Shown here in pieces: positions 34,011 through 43,009 of a stretch of DNA of 46,157 nt (position 1 is the stretch's first letter; every line of letters begins with the position of its first letter). The position numbers and the translations under genes were made by a program. The notes below the pieces were generated by a model. That model was given only the letters and a program-made list of their open reading frames with translations. It did not search any database and was not told where the DNA came from. Source of the DNA: Chromatiales bacterium (GTDB lineage Bacteria; Pseudomonadota; Gammaproteobacteria; Steroidobacterales; GCA-2729495); the NCBI GenBank assembly GCA_020831895.1, contig JAFIFS010000001.1:1-46157 (forward strand), read 5' to 3'.

Positions 34011-35282
34011 TCAGGCGAGCACGTCGAGCAGCCGCGGCGGTCCCGCCTGCTGGAACAGGCCAAGCAGGCTTATGCTGGCGCCGCTGCCCGGAGCTGGTGT
34101 CTCTGCTGGCGGAGCGAACAGGGCCGCTGACTCCTGCCCATGCTGGCGCTGCTGGCGTTCGTCGCGCGCATGGTTCATCGCATCTCCCCCGGCATCCTCG
34201 CCCACCTCAGCCCGGACCAGCTGCATGCCCTGTTCAGCGAAGAGTTCACGCAGCCTCGGCAGCGCCGCTTCCAGAGCCTCCCGGACCATGGGCTGCGCAC
34301 TGGCAAAGCGCAGCAGCGCCTTGTCATCCTCCAGCCGGATATCGACCTCGACCATACCGAGGTGCTCCGGGTTCAGTTTCAGGCGTGCGCTGGTCTCGCC
34401 CCGCGTCGCCAGCATCAGGAGGTTCTGGCCCAGCTGTCGTGACCAGCTTTCGTCTGGCTGATCCGTATCAGTGAGGAGAGGCAGGCCCGAAGCCTGCGCT
34501 GGCGCAGTATCGGCCAGTGGCGATGCGGCGGTTCCCGGCAAGGGCGGGGCCACCGCCGTGGTCGGGGAGGGTGCCGGCGCCATGAAGTCGCCGCCACCGC
34601 TGACCAGCGAGGCGAGCCTGAACGCTCGTGGGCCGCGTGCGTCGGCCGCTTCCCATGCCGCGACGCTGGTGCTGGCCAGGAGCGTATCCTGCATTGTCCT
34701 CGCCGTGTGCTCCGTCGGCCGGGGGATCTCGCGGCCGGGAAGACCTTCCGTTTCGGCTCCGGCCTGTCGCCCCGTGGCCGCGTCAGCTGCACCTGAACCT
34801 GCACCTGGGACGCTGGTTGCCCCCAGCTGCGCTGCCCGATCAGGCGAGGACTCAACGGGCTGGAGCACCGGCGTGACCGGCAATGTGCTGCCCGTGAGCC
34901 AGGCTGCGTCTCGAGACTGGCCAGCCTGGCTGGCCAGCGGCAGCGGGTTGCCGCCGGGCGGAGAAGGGTTGCCGGACAGTCCCGCGTCGCTTGCCGCAAG
35001 CGGGCGCCAGTCGCCCGTCGCGACCGGGGCAGACTGGGCAGCCCGGGACCCTGCCGACAGGGCCAACGCGTCCTGGCCGGGCTGGAGTCCTGCGGCCAGG
35101 GCCGTGGCATCACCCGAGGCCGGAAGATCATCGGTAATTGCAATATTTTTCAGTAGCTTGCCGAACTCCGGCTGTGCCGCGGCCAGTGCCGGGTTGCCGT
35201 CACGGCTGACCCCGGGCTGCGGGCCCTGCAGCAGCAGCGCTGCGGCAGCATGGGGGGATACGGCTAGTGTCGCTTCCTGCAT
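34011..35282 (-). CDS. fliK: Flagellar hook-length control protein FliK
   Basis: FliK measures hook length and triggers the FlhB switch. The 423-residue protein has a long low-complexity N-terminal and middle region rich in Ala, Pro, Gly and Ser, and a C-terminal Flg_hook domain (about 280-390) with ARLKLNPEHLGMVEVDIRL, the usual signature, plus LFAEQGMQLVRAEV. The ATG at 35282 was taken; a GTG immediately before it is possible. A sigma-54 promoter lies upstream, so fliK can be expressed apart from fliEFGHIJ. Confidence 0.93.
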   Translation of the reverse strand: MQEATLAVSPHAAAALLLQGPQPGVSRDGNPALAAAQPEFGKLLKNIAITDDLPASGDATALAAGLQPGQDALALSAGSRAAQSAPVATGDWRPLAASDAGLSGNPSPPGGNPLPLASQAGQSRDAAWLTGSTLPVTPVLQPVESSPDRAAQLGATSVPGAGSGAADAATGRQAGAETEGLPGREIPRPTEHTARTMQDTLLASTSVAAWEAADARGPRAFRLASLVSGGGDFMAPAPSPTTAVAPPLPGTAASPLADTAPAQASGLPLLTDTDQPDESWSRQLGQNLLMLATRGETSARLKLNPEHLGMVEVDIRLEDDKALLRFASAQPMVREALEAALPRLRELFAEQGMQLVRAEVGEDAGGDAMNHARDERQQRQHGQESAALFAPPAETPAPGSGASISLLGLFQQAGPPRLLDVLA

Positions 35283-35305
35283 CACGGGGATTCGTCAGTG
35301 GGATT

Positions 35306-35327
35306 CCGGTCAATGGGTGCTGACCGG
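35306..35327. repeat. Inverted repeat at the fliK transcription start
   Basis: CCGGTCA-8 nt-TGACCGG has perfect 7-bp arms and spans the predicted sigma-54 start point of fliK. It contains GTCA and TGAC half-sites like the FleQ box but 8 bp apart. FleQ in Pseudomonas can bind in leader regions, so a FleQ-type site is possible; an mRNA hairpin is the alternative. Confidence 0.4.
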
Positions 35328-35331
35328 TATA

Positions 35332-35348
35332 TGCAGGGTTCGTGCCAA
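35332..35348 (-). promoter_or_regulatory. Sigma-54 promoter of fliK
   Basis: The minus strand reads TGGCACG-AACC-CTGCAT, a full -24 box with GC at the right distance; only the first T of TTGC is changed. The start would be near 35322, about 40 nt before the fliK ATG. It lies in the 72-bp fliJ-fliK gap. Confidence 0.75.
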
Positions 35349-35354
35349 TCCAGC

Positions 35355-35783
35355 TCAGCGGCCACGATGCCGGCCGGCATCGTCCAGCTTCTTCTGCTCG
35401 CGCCGTGCCGCGCGCCGCTCCAGCGTTTCCTTCCGGCGTTCCTCGAGCTGGTCGAGCGCGCGGACCTGGCTGCGGGCCGCCGTCCAGCGTTGCTGCTCAC
35501 GGGCCGCTGCCTCGCGTGTGCGCTGCAGCTGGCTTTGCTGGCTTGCCAGGGCGTCCCCGAGCCGGCTGACGAAGCGACGGCGGTTGAGCAGTTCAGCCGG
35601 GCTCAGGCTCTGTCCCCCCGGGATCGTCAGCAGGCTGTAGTCGGACAGGTAATCCGCGATCTGGGCCAGCCTCTGCTCCTCGGTCCTGACGGCCGTATTC
35701 GCCGTCGCCAGTTTACGCGCGCGGCTGGTTTCGGCATGGCTCGCCAGCCGGTGCAGGACCTGGAGATTATTTCGTTCACGCAT
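35355..35783 (-). CDS. fliJ: Flagellar chaperone/stalk protein FliJ
   Basis: This 142-residue, highly charged, helical protein fits FliJ, the stalk of the FliI ATPase ring. The second half is coiled-coil-rich (QLQRTREAAAREQQRW, then LDQLEERRKETLERRAARRE). An early motif LVxxRRFVSRLGDAL-type segment is visible as NRRRFVSRLGDAL. AGGAGC lies 8 nt before the ATG. It follows fliI after about 40 nt. Confidence 0.9.
   Translation of the reverse strand: MRERNNLQVLHRLASHAETSRARKLATANTAVRTEEQRLAQIADYLSDYSLLTIPGGQSLSPAELLNRRRFVSRLGDALASQQSQLQRTREAAAREQQRWTAARSQVRALDQLEERRKETLERRAARREQKKLDDAGRHRGR
35364..35383. repeat. Perfect 20-bp palindrome at the 3' end of fliJ
   Basis: ACGATGCCGG followed directly by CCGGCATCGT makes a 20-bp perfect palindrome within the last codons of fliJ. 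It is 16 bp upstream of the -24 box of the fliK promoter. It could be a protein-binding site or a hairpin; no loop is present, so a DNA operator is more natural. Confidence 0.6.
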
Positions 35784-35823
35784 CGTGCTGCTCCTGTCAC
35801 TGCCCCGGCGGGACAGCTATCTG

Positions 35824-37215
35824 CTACTGGCTGGCCGGCCCCGCGCCGACGTCGTTCCGCAAGAGGGCCTCGAGCCCGGCAACGCTGAGCTCGAGGCTGA
35901 CGGGTACATCCGTGCCCTGGCGCAGGAACTCCTGGATGCGGGGCCAGAGTGCGACCGCGCGGTCGAATGCCGGGTCGGCACCGGGCTGCCAGGCGCCGAC
36001 GGTCAGCAGGTCCCGGTTGCGCATGTAGCAGGCGAAGATCTCGCGCAGCTCACGCGCCGCCGCCTGGTGCTGCGGGGAGGTGATCCGCGGCATCGACCGG
36101 CTCACGGAGGACTCGATGCTGATGGGTGGATAGATGCCCGCCTCGGCCATGTCACGGGCCAGCATGATGTGGCCGTCGAGTACTGCCCGCGCCGCGTCGA
36201 CGATCGGGTCCTGCTCGTCGTCTCCCTCGGCCAGCACGGTGTAGAAGGCGGTGATCGATCCGCTGCCCCGGCCGGCTGCGGTTCCGGCCCGCTCGATCAG
36301 CTGCGGCAGCCGGCTGAATACCGAAGGTGGATAGCCTTTGGTGGCTGGTGGCTCGCCCACGGCGAGGCCGATCTCGCGCTGTGCCTGCGCAAAGCGCGTG
36401 ACCGAGTCCATCAGCAACAGCACCTGCAGGCCCTGGTCGCGAAAGTGCTCGGCGATGGCGGTGGCCCGCCAGGCACCATGGATGCGCAGCAGGGGTGAGC
36501 AGTCTGCGGGGGTTGCGACGACCACGGAGCGCGCGAGGCCCTCGTCGCCCAGGTTGTCCTCGACGAATTCCTTGACCTCGCGACCTCGCTCGCCGATCAG
36601 CCCGACGACGATCACGTCGGCCTGCGTGAAACGGGTCATCATGCCCAGCAGCGTGCTCTTGCCGACACCGCTGCCGGCGAACAGGCCGAGGCGCTGGCCG
36701 CGGCCGGGCGTGAACAGCGCATTGATGGCCCGGATTCCGACATCCAGGGGCTGGCTGATCGGCTGGCGACTCAGAGGGTTCAGGGGCGCCGATTCCAGCG
36801 GTCTGCTTGCTTCACAGCGCAGGCTGCCCCGGCCGTCCAGAGGGTTGCCGGCGCCATCGATGATCCGGCCCAGCAGCGCATGACCCACCGCTGCGTGCGC
36901 CACGCTGCGCGTCGGGATCACCCGGGCCTGGGGCATGACGCCATTCATGGTCCGCGTCGGCATCAGGAACAGCCGGTTGTCGCCAAAGCCCACCACCTCG
37001 GCCTCAAGGACATGGCGGTCCGCGTTCTCGATGAGGCAGCGTGCGCCCAGCGCAGCCTCACAGCCCACGGCTTCCAGGGTCATGCCCGCGAAGCGGGCCA
37101 GCTTGCCTTCGACCACGACACCCGGGTCATGCAGTCTCTTGCGCCAATCACCCAGGTGGTGTGCCCAGCGCTGCCCACGGCCGCGTGCCAGTGCGACTGA
37201 CCGATGCTCAGCCAC
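35824..37215 (-). CDS. fliI: Flagellar export ATPase FliI
   Basis: FliI powers substrate unfolding and delivery at the export gate. The 463-residue protein resembles the F1 beta subunit: P-loop AGSGVGKST (180-188), GLIGERGREV, LLLMDSVTRFAQAQREIGLAVGE-type Walker B region and the catalytic Glu of GERGRE. The GTG at 37215 starts 8 nt inside the fliH 3' end; no in-frame ATG exists near, and GAGG lies about 9 nt upstream. Confidence 0.95.
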   Translation of the reverse strand: MAEHRSVALARGRGQRWAHHLGDWRKRLHDPGVVVEGKLARFAGMTLEAVGCEAALGARCLIENADRHVLEAEVVGFGDNRLFLMPTRTMNGVMPQARVIPTRSVAHAAVGHALLGRIIDGAGNPLDGRGSLRCEASRPLESAPLNPLSRQPISQPLDVGIRAINALFTPGRGQRLGLFAGSGVGKSTLLGMMTRFTQADVIVVGLIGERGREVKEFVEDNLGDEGLARSVVVATPADCSPLLRIHGAWRATAIAEHFRDQGLQVLLLMDSVTRFAQAQREIGLAVGEPPATKGYPPSVFSRLPQLIERAGTAAGRGSGSITAFYTVLAEGDDEQDPIVDAARAVLDGHIMLARDMAEAGIYPPISIESSVSRSMPRITSPQHQAAARELREIFACYMRNRDLLTVGAWQPGADPAFDRAVALWPRIQEFLRQGTDVPVSLELSVAGLEALLRNDVGAGPASQ

Positions 37216-37828
37216 GCCGCTGGTCCTCGAACAGCGTGGCGAGCACACGGCCCAGCCTCGTCTCCAGGCGTTCGTCCACCTGGGAATCCCCGCTGACGAT
37301 CACGCAGCCGCCGCGCCCGACCAGCGGGTCACCCTCGATCGTCCAGCGCGCAGAAGGACCATCGCTGGAGAGCATCTCCTCGATCACCGCCGCATCTTCG
37401 GGGTGCAGACGGACACGAATCTCCCGTTCGGCGGAGGGCAGCGCAGCAAGTCCCTCCCTGATCACGCCGAGCAGGTGGGCCGGGTCTGCCATGAGCTCCC
37501 GCCGGACCACGTGGCGTGCAACCGCGGTTACCAGCGCCAGGACCTCCTGTTCTACCTCGGGATCGAGCCTGGCGAGCGGCTCGGCCAGCGCGTCAAGCAC
37601 GCGCTCGAACGCCGCGGCCTGGCTTGCGGCCGCCCGCATCGCCGCCTCGCGTCCCGCGGCCTCGCCCTGGTTGAAGCCGGCCTGCCAGGCACGCTCCTGC
37701 ACGGCGGCCAGCTCTTGTCCATCTTCCTCGCGGATGCCGCTGCCACGCGCGGGTCCTACGACCGGAACCTGCCAGGCACTGGGCCTGGCCGGCAGCATGT
37801 TGCTGCGGATAATCCTAGAGGAACTCAT
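37208..37828 (-). CDS. fliH: Flagellar assembly protein FliH
   Basis: FliH inhibits and delivers FliI and links it to the C-ring FliN. The 206-residue protein has the expected layout: a Pro-rich N-terminus, the helical GxxxG-type segment (AGFNQGEAAGREAAM), then the V-ATPase E-like C-terminal domain (VRLHPEDAAVIEEML). It overlaps fliG by 14 nt and fliI by 8 nt. Confidence 0.92.
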   Translation of the reverse strand: MSSSRIIRSNMLPARPSAWQVPVVGPARGSGIREEDGQELAAVQERAWQAGFNQGEAAGREAAMRAAASQAAAFERVLDALAEPLARLDPEVEQEVLALVTAVARHVVRRELMADPAHLLGVIREGLAALPSAEREIRVRLHPEDAAVIEEMLSSDGPSARWTIEGDPLVGRGGCVIVSGDSQVDERLETRLGRVLATLFEDQRRG

Positions 37829-38816
37829 CGCCGCCTGTTCCCAGTACCAGCGTGCCTTCCTCGGCCAGACGCCGAGCAGTGTTGATCATCTCCTTCTGGG
37901 CAGCCTCGACCTCGCTGACGCGCACCGGGCCCTTGGCCTCGAGGTCGGAGCGCAGGATCTCCACCGCGCGCTTGGACATGTTGGCGTAGACTTTTTCGTG
38001 CATCGCCGGCTCGGCGCCCTTGAGTGCCAGGACCAGCACATCCGTCGAGATCTCGCGCAGCAGGCTCTGCATGCCCCGGTCATCGAGCTCGAGCAGGTTG
38101 TCGAACACCAGCATGTTCTCGCGGATCTCCTCTGACAGCGCCTGGTCAAGCTCGTCCAGTTTTTCCAGGATCTGCTGCTCGTTGTCCTTGCCCACCAGGT
38201 TCAGGATCTCGGCCGCGCTGCGAACGCCACCCAGCATCATGACCCGAAAGTTTCCGGCTTGGCTAAAGCGCTGCTGCATGATCTGGTCGAGCTCCTCGAT
38301 CGCCGACTGCGGGATCTCGTTCATCCTGCCGATCCGCGCGATGATGTCCGAGGACGCGGAGGCCGGTAGCTGCGCCAGTACGAGGGCGGCCTTGGCGGGC
38401 TCCAGCCCGGCCAGCACGATCGCGATCACCTGGGGGTGCTCGCGGTGGATCAGCTCGGCAACCTCCTTGGGGTCCATCAGCTGCAGTGAGTCCAGGCCCT
38501 GGGGCTGGTCATCGACCAGCCTGTCCAGGAGCGTCCTCGCCTTGTCTTCACCGAGTGACTGGGACAGCAGGCGTTTGAGCAGGCTGGGAGAAGCTCCCGC
38601 TATCGGGGCCTCCCGCTGCACGTTGTCAGTGAACTGCTGCAATACGGCTTCTGCCTGATCGCGGCTGATGCCGCGCAGCTTTGCCATGGCCTTGCCCAGC
38701 CTCTGGATCTCACCCACCGGCATGTGCTTCATGACCTGGGCAGCATCCTTCTCACTGAGCGACATCAGGAAGATGGCCGCGCGCTCCGGTCCACTGAGGG
38801 TTGCCGCGTCAGTCAT
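37815..38816 (-). CDS. fliG: Flagellar motor switch protein FliG
   Basis: FliG is the torque-generating rotor protein. The 333-residue sequence has the N-terminal domain that binds FliF (SGPERAAIFLMSLSE), the EHPQVIAIVLAGLEP motif in the middle domain and the C-terminal torque helix RDDQSL-type region seen as MLVFDNLLELDDRGMQSLLREI. It overlaps fliF by 8 nt and fliH by 14 nt. Confidence 0.97.
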   Translation of the reverse strand: MTDAATLSGPERAAIFLMSLSEKDAAQVMKHMPVGEIQRLGKAMAKLRGISRDQAEAVLQQFTDNVQREAPIAGASPSLLKRLLSQSLGEDKARTLLDRLVDDQPQGLDSLQLMDPKEVAELIHREHPQVIAIVLAGLEPAKAALVLAQLPASASSDIIARIGRMNEIPQSAIEELDQIMQQRFSQAGNFRVMMLGGVRSAAEILNLVGKDNEQQILEKLDELDQALSEEIRENMLVFDNLLELDDRGMQSLLREISTDVLVLALKGAEPAMHEKVYANMSKRAVEILRSDLEAKGPVRVSEVEAAQKEMINTARRLAEEGTLVLGTGGDEFL

Positions 38817-40416
38817 CGCTCTGCATCCAGCTGCTGACTATCTGTGCCACCCGCTCCGGGTTGCTGTCGGCCAGCTGCCTGGCGACACCGACCTTGTCCT
38901 CATAGCTCAGCACAACTGGTCCCGGGCTGGCTGGCACCATCGCTGGCGAAGGCCCGCTGCCGGTCGGCAGCACGGCCTGGGGGCTGCCGGCTCCGCTGCC
39001 GAAAGCGCCCGACAGGGCAGTCAGCAGCGGCCGCACCAGGAGCAGGGCCACCGCGATCAGCACCACGGCGCTGAACAGCTGTCGCGCCATCTCCCGGGTG
39101 GTGGGGTCAGCCAGGAACCCAGCACCAGCCATGCCGGCTTCAGGCTCCGGAGCAGCGAAAAAGGCCACGTTGGACACGCTGATGCTGTCTCCGCGCGCCT
39201 CGTCGAAGCCGATCGCATCACGCACGAGCTGCTGGACCTCGGCGAGTTCTGCCGGCGACAGCCGCTCGGAGCGGAGCGTCCCATCGGGTTCGATGACCTG
39301 CCGCTCGTCGATCAATATCGCCGCCGAGAGGCGACGCAGCGTGCCTGGCGCGTTCCTCGCGTGACTGAGCGTGCGGTCCACCTCGAAGTTGCGCGTCCGG
39401 CGGACGGACTCGTTGAGGTCGTCACCGGGCAAGGCCGGGCCACCGGCAGGTTCGCCGCCCTCGGCTGCCGGAAGGTTGGCCAGTGCGCCGGGAATGCCTC
39501 CGGGGTTCTGGCCGCTGCGCCGACGGTCTTCGCTGACCTGCTCGCTGCGGATCACCGTGCCGGCCGGGTCGAACTGTTCACGCGTTTCCTCGCGCACGGT
39601 GAAGTCGAGTTCCGCGGTGACCATCGCCCTGACCCGGTTCGGGCCGAGCATCGGTGCGAGCAGGCTCTCGATCCGCTGGATATAGGTCTCCTCCAGCCGG
39701 CGCACCTGCTCGAACTGCCGGTTGCTGAACGCGGCGCTGCCGCCACCATCGGGGGAGTTGAGCAGCCGGCCCTGCTGGTCGACCACGGTGACCCGCTCCG
39801 ATTCCATTTCCGGAATGCTTGATGCGACGAGGTGGACGATCGAGGATACCTGGTCGTTGCTCAGGCTGCGCCCGCTGTACAGCTGCAGCAGTACCGAAGC
39901 GCTGGGCCTCGCGCTCTGGCGCAGGAACACCGAGGACCGGGGGATCGCCAGGTGAACCCGCGCGCTCTGCACGGGCTGAAGCGTTGTGATGGTCCGCGCC
40001 AGCTCGGTCTCCAGCGCGTGGTGATAGCGGGCATTCTCCATGAACTGGCTGCTGGCCAGGCCGGACTCGTTCTCGATGATCTCGAGCCCGAAACCTGCGC
40101 TGCGCGGCAATCCTTCGGCGGCCAGCGTGAGCCGGGCGTCGTGTATCCGTGAGGGTGGGACCATGATGGCCCCAGTCTGGCGGTCCAGGCGGTAGGGGAT
40201 GCCGCTCACGGCCAGGTGGCGCGCGACTTCGCCGGCCTCCCGGTCGCCGATCTGCGAATACAGCAGTGTGTACCCCGGCTCCTTCATCCAGAACGCCGCC
40301 GTGACGCCGATCGAGATGCTGAGCGCGAGTCCGGCCAGCAGTCCAAGCTTGCGCAGAAGCCCGGGGTCACCAGCCAGCATCAGGGGCATGCCGGTCAGGG
40401 TCTTGTTTTCTGCCAT
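38809..40416 (-). CDS. fliF: Flagellar MS-ring protein FliF
   Basis: FliF forms the MS ring and part of the C-ring cap. The 535-residue protein has two membrane helices (about 24-45 and 430-450). Periplasmic ring-building domains lie between, with EPGYTLLYSQI, YRLDRQTGAIMVPPS and ARVHLAIPRSSVFLR. The C-terminal cytoplasmic FliG-binding tail ends with VAQIVSSWMQSDD. It follows fliE after about 40 nt. Confidence 0.97.
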   Translation of the reverse strand: MAENKTLTGMPLMLAGDPGLLRKLGLLAGLALSISIGVTAAFWMKEPGYTLLYSQIGDREAGEVARHLAVSGIPYRLDRQTGAIMVPPSRIHDARLTLAAEGLPRSAGFGLEIIENESGLASSQFMENARYHHALETELARTITTLQPVQSARVHLAIPRSSVFLRQSARPSASVLLQLYSGRSLSNDQVSSIVHLVASSIPEMESERVTVVDQQGRLLNSPDGGGSAAFSNRQFEQVRRLEETYIQRIESLLAPMLGPNRVRAMVTAELDFTVREETREQFDPAGTVIRSEQVSEDRRRSGQNPGGIPGALANLPAAEGGEPAGGPALPGDDLNESVRRTRNFEVDRTLSHARNAPGTLRRLSAAILIDERQVIEPDGTLRSERLSPAELAEVQQLVRDAIGFDEARGDSISVSNVAFFAAPEPEAGMAGAGFLADPTTREMARQLFSAVVLIAVALLLVRPLLTALSGAFGSGAGSPQAVLPTGSGPSPAMVPASPGPVVLSYEDKVGVARQLADSNPERVAQIVSSWMQSDD

Positions 40417-40457
40417 GGATCAGTCTCTCTGAAGCTCATTGCGCCGGGTGCCAGCCT

Positions 40458-40772
40458 TCAGACCGGCATGTTCATGATTTCCTGGTAGGCCTCGATGAGC
40501 CGGTTGCGTACCTCGGTCATCGCCTGGAATGACAGGCTCGACTTCTGCATTGCAACCATCACCTCGGCGAGGCTTGCGTCTCCTGTCCCGGTCTCGAAAC
40601 CGGTCATCAGTTTGTTCGCCTGCATCTGCTGCTGGTTGACCTGGGAGATGGCGCTCTGCATCAGTTTGCCGAACTCCGGTGCGCCCGGTTCCGGGGGCCG
40701 CGACACCGGGGCCACCTGCGACGACAGTGCCCGCATCTGGCTGAGCACCTTGTTGATCTCCATGTCGCTCAT
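40458..40772 (-). CDS. fliE: Flagellar hook-basal body complex protein FliE
   Basis: FliE joins the MS ring to the rod. The 104-residue protein has the C-terminal helices with SLAEVMVAMQKSSLSFQAM and VRNRLIEAYQEIMNMPV, the family signature. The ATG at 40772 has GGAG about 8 nt upstream. It starts 25 nt after fleR. I see no separate sigma-54 promoter, so it is probably co-transcribed with fleSR, as in Pseudomonas. Confidence 0.95.
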   Translation of the reverse strand: MSDMEINKVLSQMRALSSQVAPVSRPPEPGAPEFGKLMQSAISQVNQQQMQANKLMTGFETGTGDASLAEVMVAMQKSSLSFQAMTEVRNRLIEAYQEIMNMPV

Positions 40773-40797
40773 GATCAATCTCCAGGAATGCTGGTGG

Positions 40798-42171
40798 TCA
40801 CGTTGCCAGGCTGCCGCTGGCCACCGTTTGCCGGCCCGGGACCTGCACCCCGGACTCGCGCAGCCGCGCGATCTTGTAGCGCAAGGTGCGCGGACTGATG
40901 CCCAGCAGCTCGGCGGCATGCTTCCGGCTCTCCGAGCGGCGCAAGGCATCGGCAATGAGCTGGCCCTCGACCGAACGCAGTTGTTCCTCGAGGACCTCTT
41001 CCTCGGTCACGGGATCTGCTGCCGGTGGTGCTTGCGCTGGCCGCGGCTGGCCGCAGCTGTCGAACTGCAGCTGGTCGGTCCCGATGTGCCGGCCGGCGGC
41101 GAGGATCAGTGCGCGCTGGATCAGGTTTTCGAGCTCTCGTACGTTGCCCGGCCACATGTGGCGCAGCAGTCCCGCAGCCGCGGCCTCGTCGAGCACCGGG
41201 ACCGGGCCATGGCCGTTGTGATGACGGGTAAGGAAATGCCGTGCCAGCGGCATGATGTCGGCGGGACGCTCGCGCAGCGCCGGTATCCGGATCGGAAAGA
41301 CGCTCAGGCGGTAGTAGAGATCCTCGCGGAACTGGCCTGCCGAGACCGCCTCGCGAAGATCCCGGTTTGTCGTCGCGATCACGCGAACATCGAGCGGTAC
41401 CGGCGCACGGCCGCCGATGCGTTCCACTTCCCGCTCCTGGAGTACGCGCAGCAGCTTGGCCTGGAGGCTGATGTCCATCTCGCTGATCTCGTCCAGCAGG
41501 AGCGTGCCGCCCTGCGCCTGCTCGAACTTTCCGGGCCGGCTTTCATTCGCACCGGTGAATGCCCCCTTCTCGTGCCCGAAGAGCAGCGCTTCCAGCATGT
41601 TCTCCGGTATCGCGGCGCAGTTGATTGCGACGAAGTGTCCCTTCGCCCGTGGCGAATGACGGTGGATGTAGCGGGCCAGCACTTCCTTGCCGGTGCCGCT
41701 CTCTCCCGCCAGCAGTACTGTCGTTTCGCCGGCAGCCACGCGGCGGGCGAGACCCAGGAGGTCCTGCATGGCCTGGTCGATCGCGATGACGCCGGCATCG
41801 CCACTGTCATCCGGGATGATGGCCCGCAGCCGCTTGACCAGGGCTGCTGGCTCGAAGGGTTTGGCGAGATAGTCCGTGGCACCCTCGAGCATGCAGTTGA
41901 CGGCGTGATCGATACTGCCATGGGCCGTGATCATCAGAACCGGAATATGGCTGCCCGATGCGCGGATTCGCCGCAGCAGTTCGAGTCCGTCGACCGGCTT
42001 CATCTGGTAGTCGGTCAGTACTGCGGCAAAAGTCTGTCGCTGCAGCAGCGCCTGGGCAGCTGCCCCGTCGGCAACGGATTCCACAGCGAAACCCGCCATC
42101 TCCAGAGTGTGCTGGAGCGCCTCGCGCAGGCTGCGGTCATCCTCGACCAGCAGTATCGGGGAGTGGTTCAT
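40798..42171 (-). CDS. fleR: FleR, sigma-54-dependent response regulator
   Basis: FleR activates class III flagellar genes. The 457-residue protein has a receiver domain (phospho-acceptor Asp54; acidic pair Asp11-Asp12; Lys104), an AAA+ domain (Walker A GESGTGKE at 156-163; intact GAFTGA at 203-208) and a C-terminal Fis HTH with SRKHAAELLGISPRTLRYKI. The start overlaps the fleS stop (ATGA). With FleS it forms the two-component pair. Confidence 0.95.
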   Translation of the reverse strand: MNHSPILLVEDDRSLREALQHTLEMAGFAVESVADGAAAQALLQRQTFAAVLTDYQMKPVDGLELLRRIRASGSHIPVLMITAHGSIDHAVNCMLEGATDYLAKPFEPAALVKRLRAIIPDDSGDAGVIAIDQAMQDLLGLARRVAAGETTVLLAGESGTGKEVLARYIHRHSPRAKGHFVAINCAAIPENMLEALLFGHEKGAFTGANESRPGKFEQAQGGTLLLDEISEMDISLQAKLLRVLQEREVERIGGRAPVPLDVRVIATTNRDLREAVSAGQFREDLYYRLSVFPIRIPALRERPADIMPLARHFLTRHHNGHGPVPVLDEAAAAGLLRHMWPGNVRELENLIQRALILAAGRHIGTDQLQFDSCGQPRPAQAPPAADPVTEEEVLEEQLRSVEGQLIADALRRSESRKHAAELLGISPRTLRYKIARLRESGVQVPGRQTVASGSLAT

Positions 42172-42965
42172 GGATTCACGCAACTCCGTATGGTTGATTC
42201 AGGCACGGCCGGTGGCGCCGCGAGGGCAGTCCTGCCTGGGGAGGCCAGAGGCAGGCTCAGCAGGAAAGTACTGCCGGACGGGCCGCTTTCCTCAAGAGTC
42301 AGCTGCCCCCCGTGCGCCTGTGCCACGGTGCGGGCGGCTGCGAGGCCGATCCCGGTGCCATCGCGCCTGGCGGTGAAGAAGGCGTCGAAAATCCGCTCAC
42401 GTATGAGTTCGGGTACCCCTGGCCCGTTATCGCTGACCCGCAGCTCGAGGTTGACGGGGCCCCGGCATGCAGTCAGCGTGACCCGCGCACCGGGGCCGGA
42501 TGCCTCCAGCGCATTGCTGAGCAGGTTTAGCAGCGCACCGGCAAGCGCCTCGCGACGGCCATCGAGCGTCAGTGCATCACGAGGCTGCTTGATCGTCAGT
42601 TGCTGGCCGGGTTTCAGCAGCGCTCCCGCCGAATACTCGACGCTTTCGAGTAGCGCAGCCACTGAAAGTTTCTGCTGGCCCAGGCGTGCGTCCCGCGTGA
42701 AGTCCAGCATGCCTGCGACCAGCCGCTCCAGGTCGTGCAGGCAGGCGACTGTCCGGTCGAGCAGCAGGTCGCGCTGGGCGGCAGGCAGGCCCTGCTGGCG
42801 GGCGTTCAGCGCATAGAGCAGCGCTGCGGACAGGGGTGTGCGTACCTGGTGCGCCAGCGTCGCGGCCATTTCCCCGAGCGCAGCCAGCCGCTGGTGGCGG
42901 CGGGCGAGTTCATCGCGCTGGTCGGCAGCGCCGGAGCTCCGGGTATTGCTGTGCATCAGGTTCAT
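42168..42965 (-). CDS. fleS: FleS-like sensor histidine kinase (short form)
   Basis: FleS phosphorylates FleR. This 265-residue form has the HisKA domain with phospho-acceptor His39 in TLAHQVRTPL and the HATPase domain: N-box NLLSNALEAS, G1 DNGPGVP, F-box DAFFTARRDGTGIGLA (G2). No membrane helix is seen, and the PAS domain usual in Pseudomonas FleS is absent. The ATG at 42965 (or 42956) was taken because an upstream in-frame ATG at 43010 falls at the sigma-54 promoter, before the expected transcription start. Confidence 0.9.
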   Translation of the reverse strand: MNLMHSNTRSSGAADQRDELARRHQRLAALGEMAATLAHQVRTPLSAALLYALNARQQGLPAAQRDLLLDRTVACLHDLERLVAGMLDFTRDARLGQQKLSVAALLESVEYSAGALLKPGQQLTIKQPRDALTLDGRREALAGALLNLLSNALEASGPGARVTLTACRGPVNLELRVSDNGPGVPELIRERIFDAFFTARRDGTGIGLAAARTVAQAHGGQLTLEESGPSGSTFLLSLPLASPGRTALAAPPAVPESTIRSCVNP

Positions 42966-43009
42966 GTCCTGTCGGCCCAATGCCCGCACATCGCGGGCAA
43001 GTACCTGCA

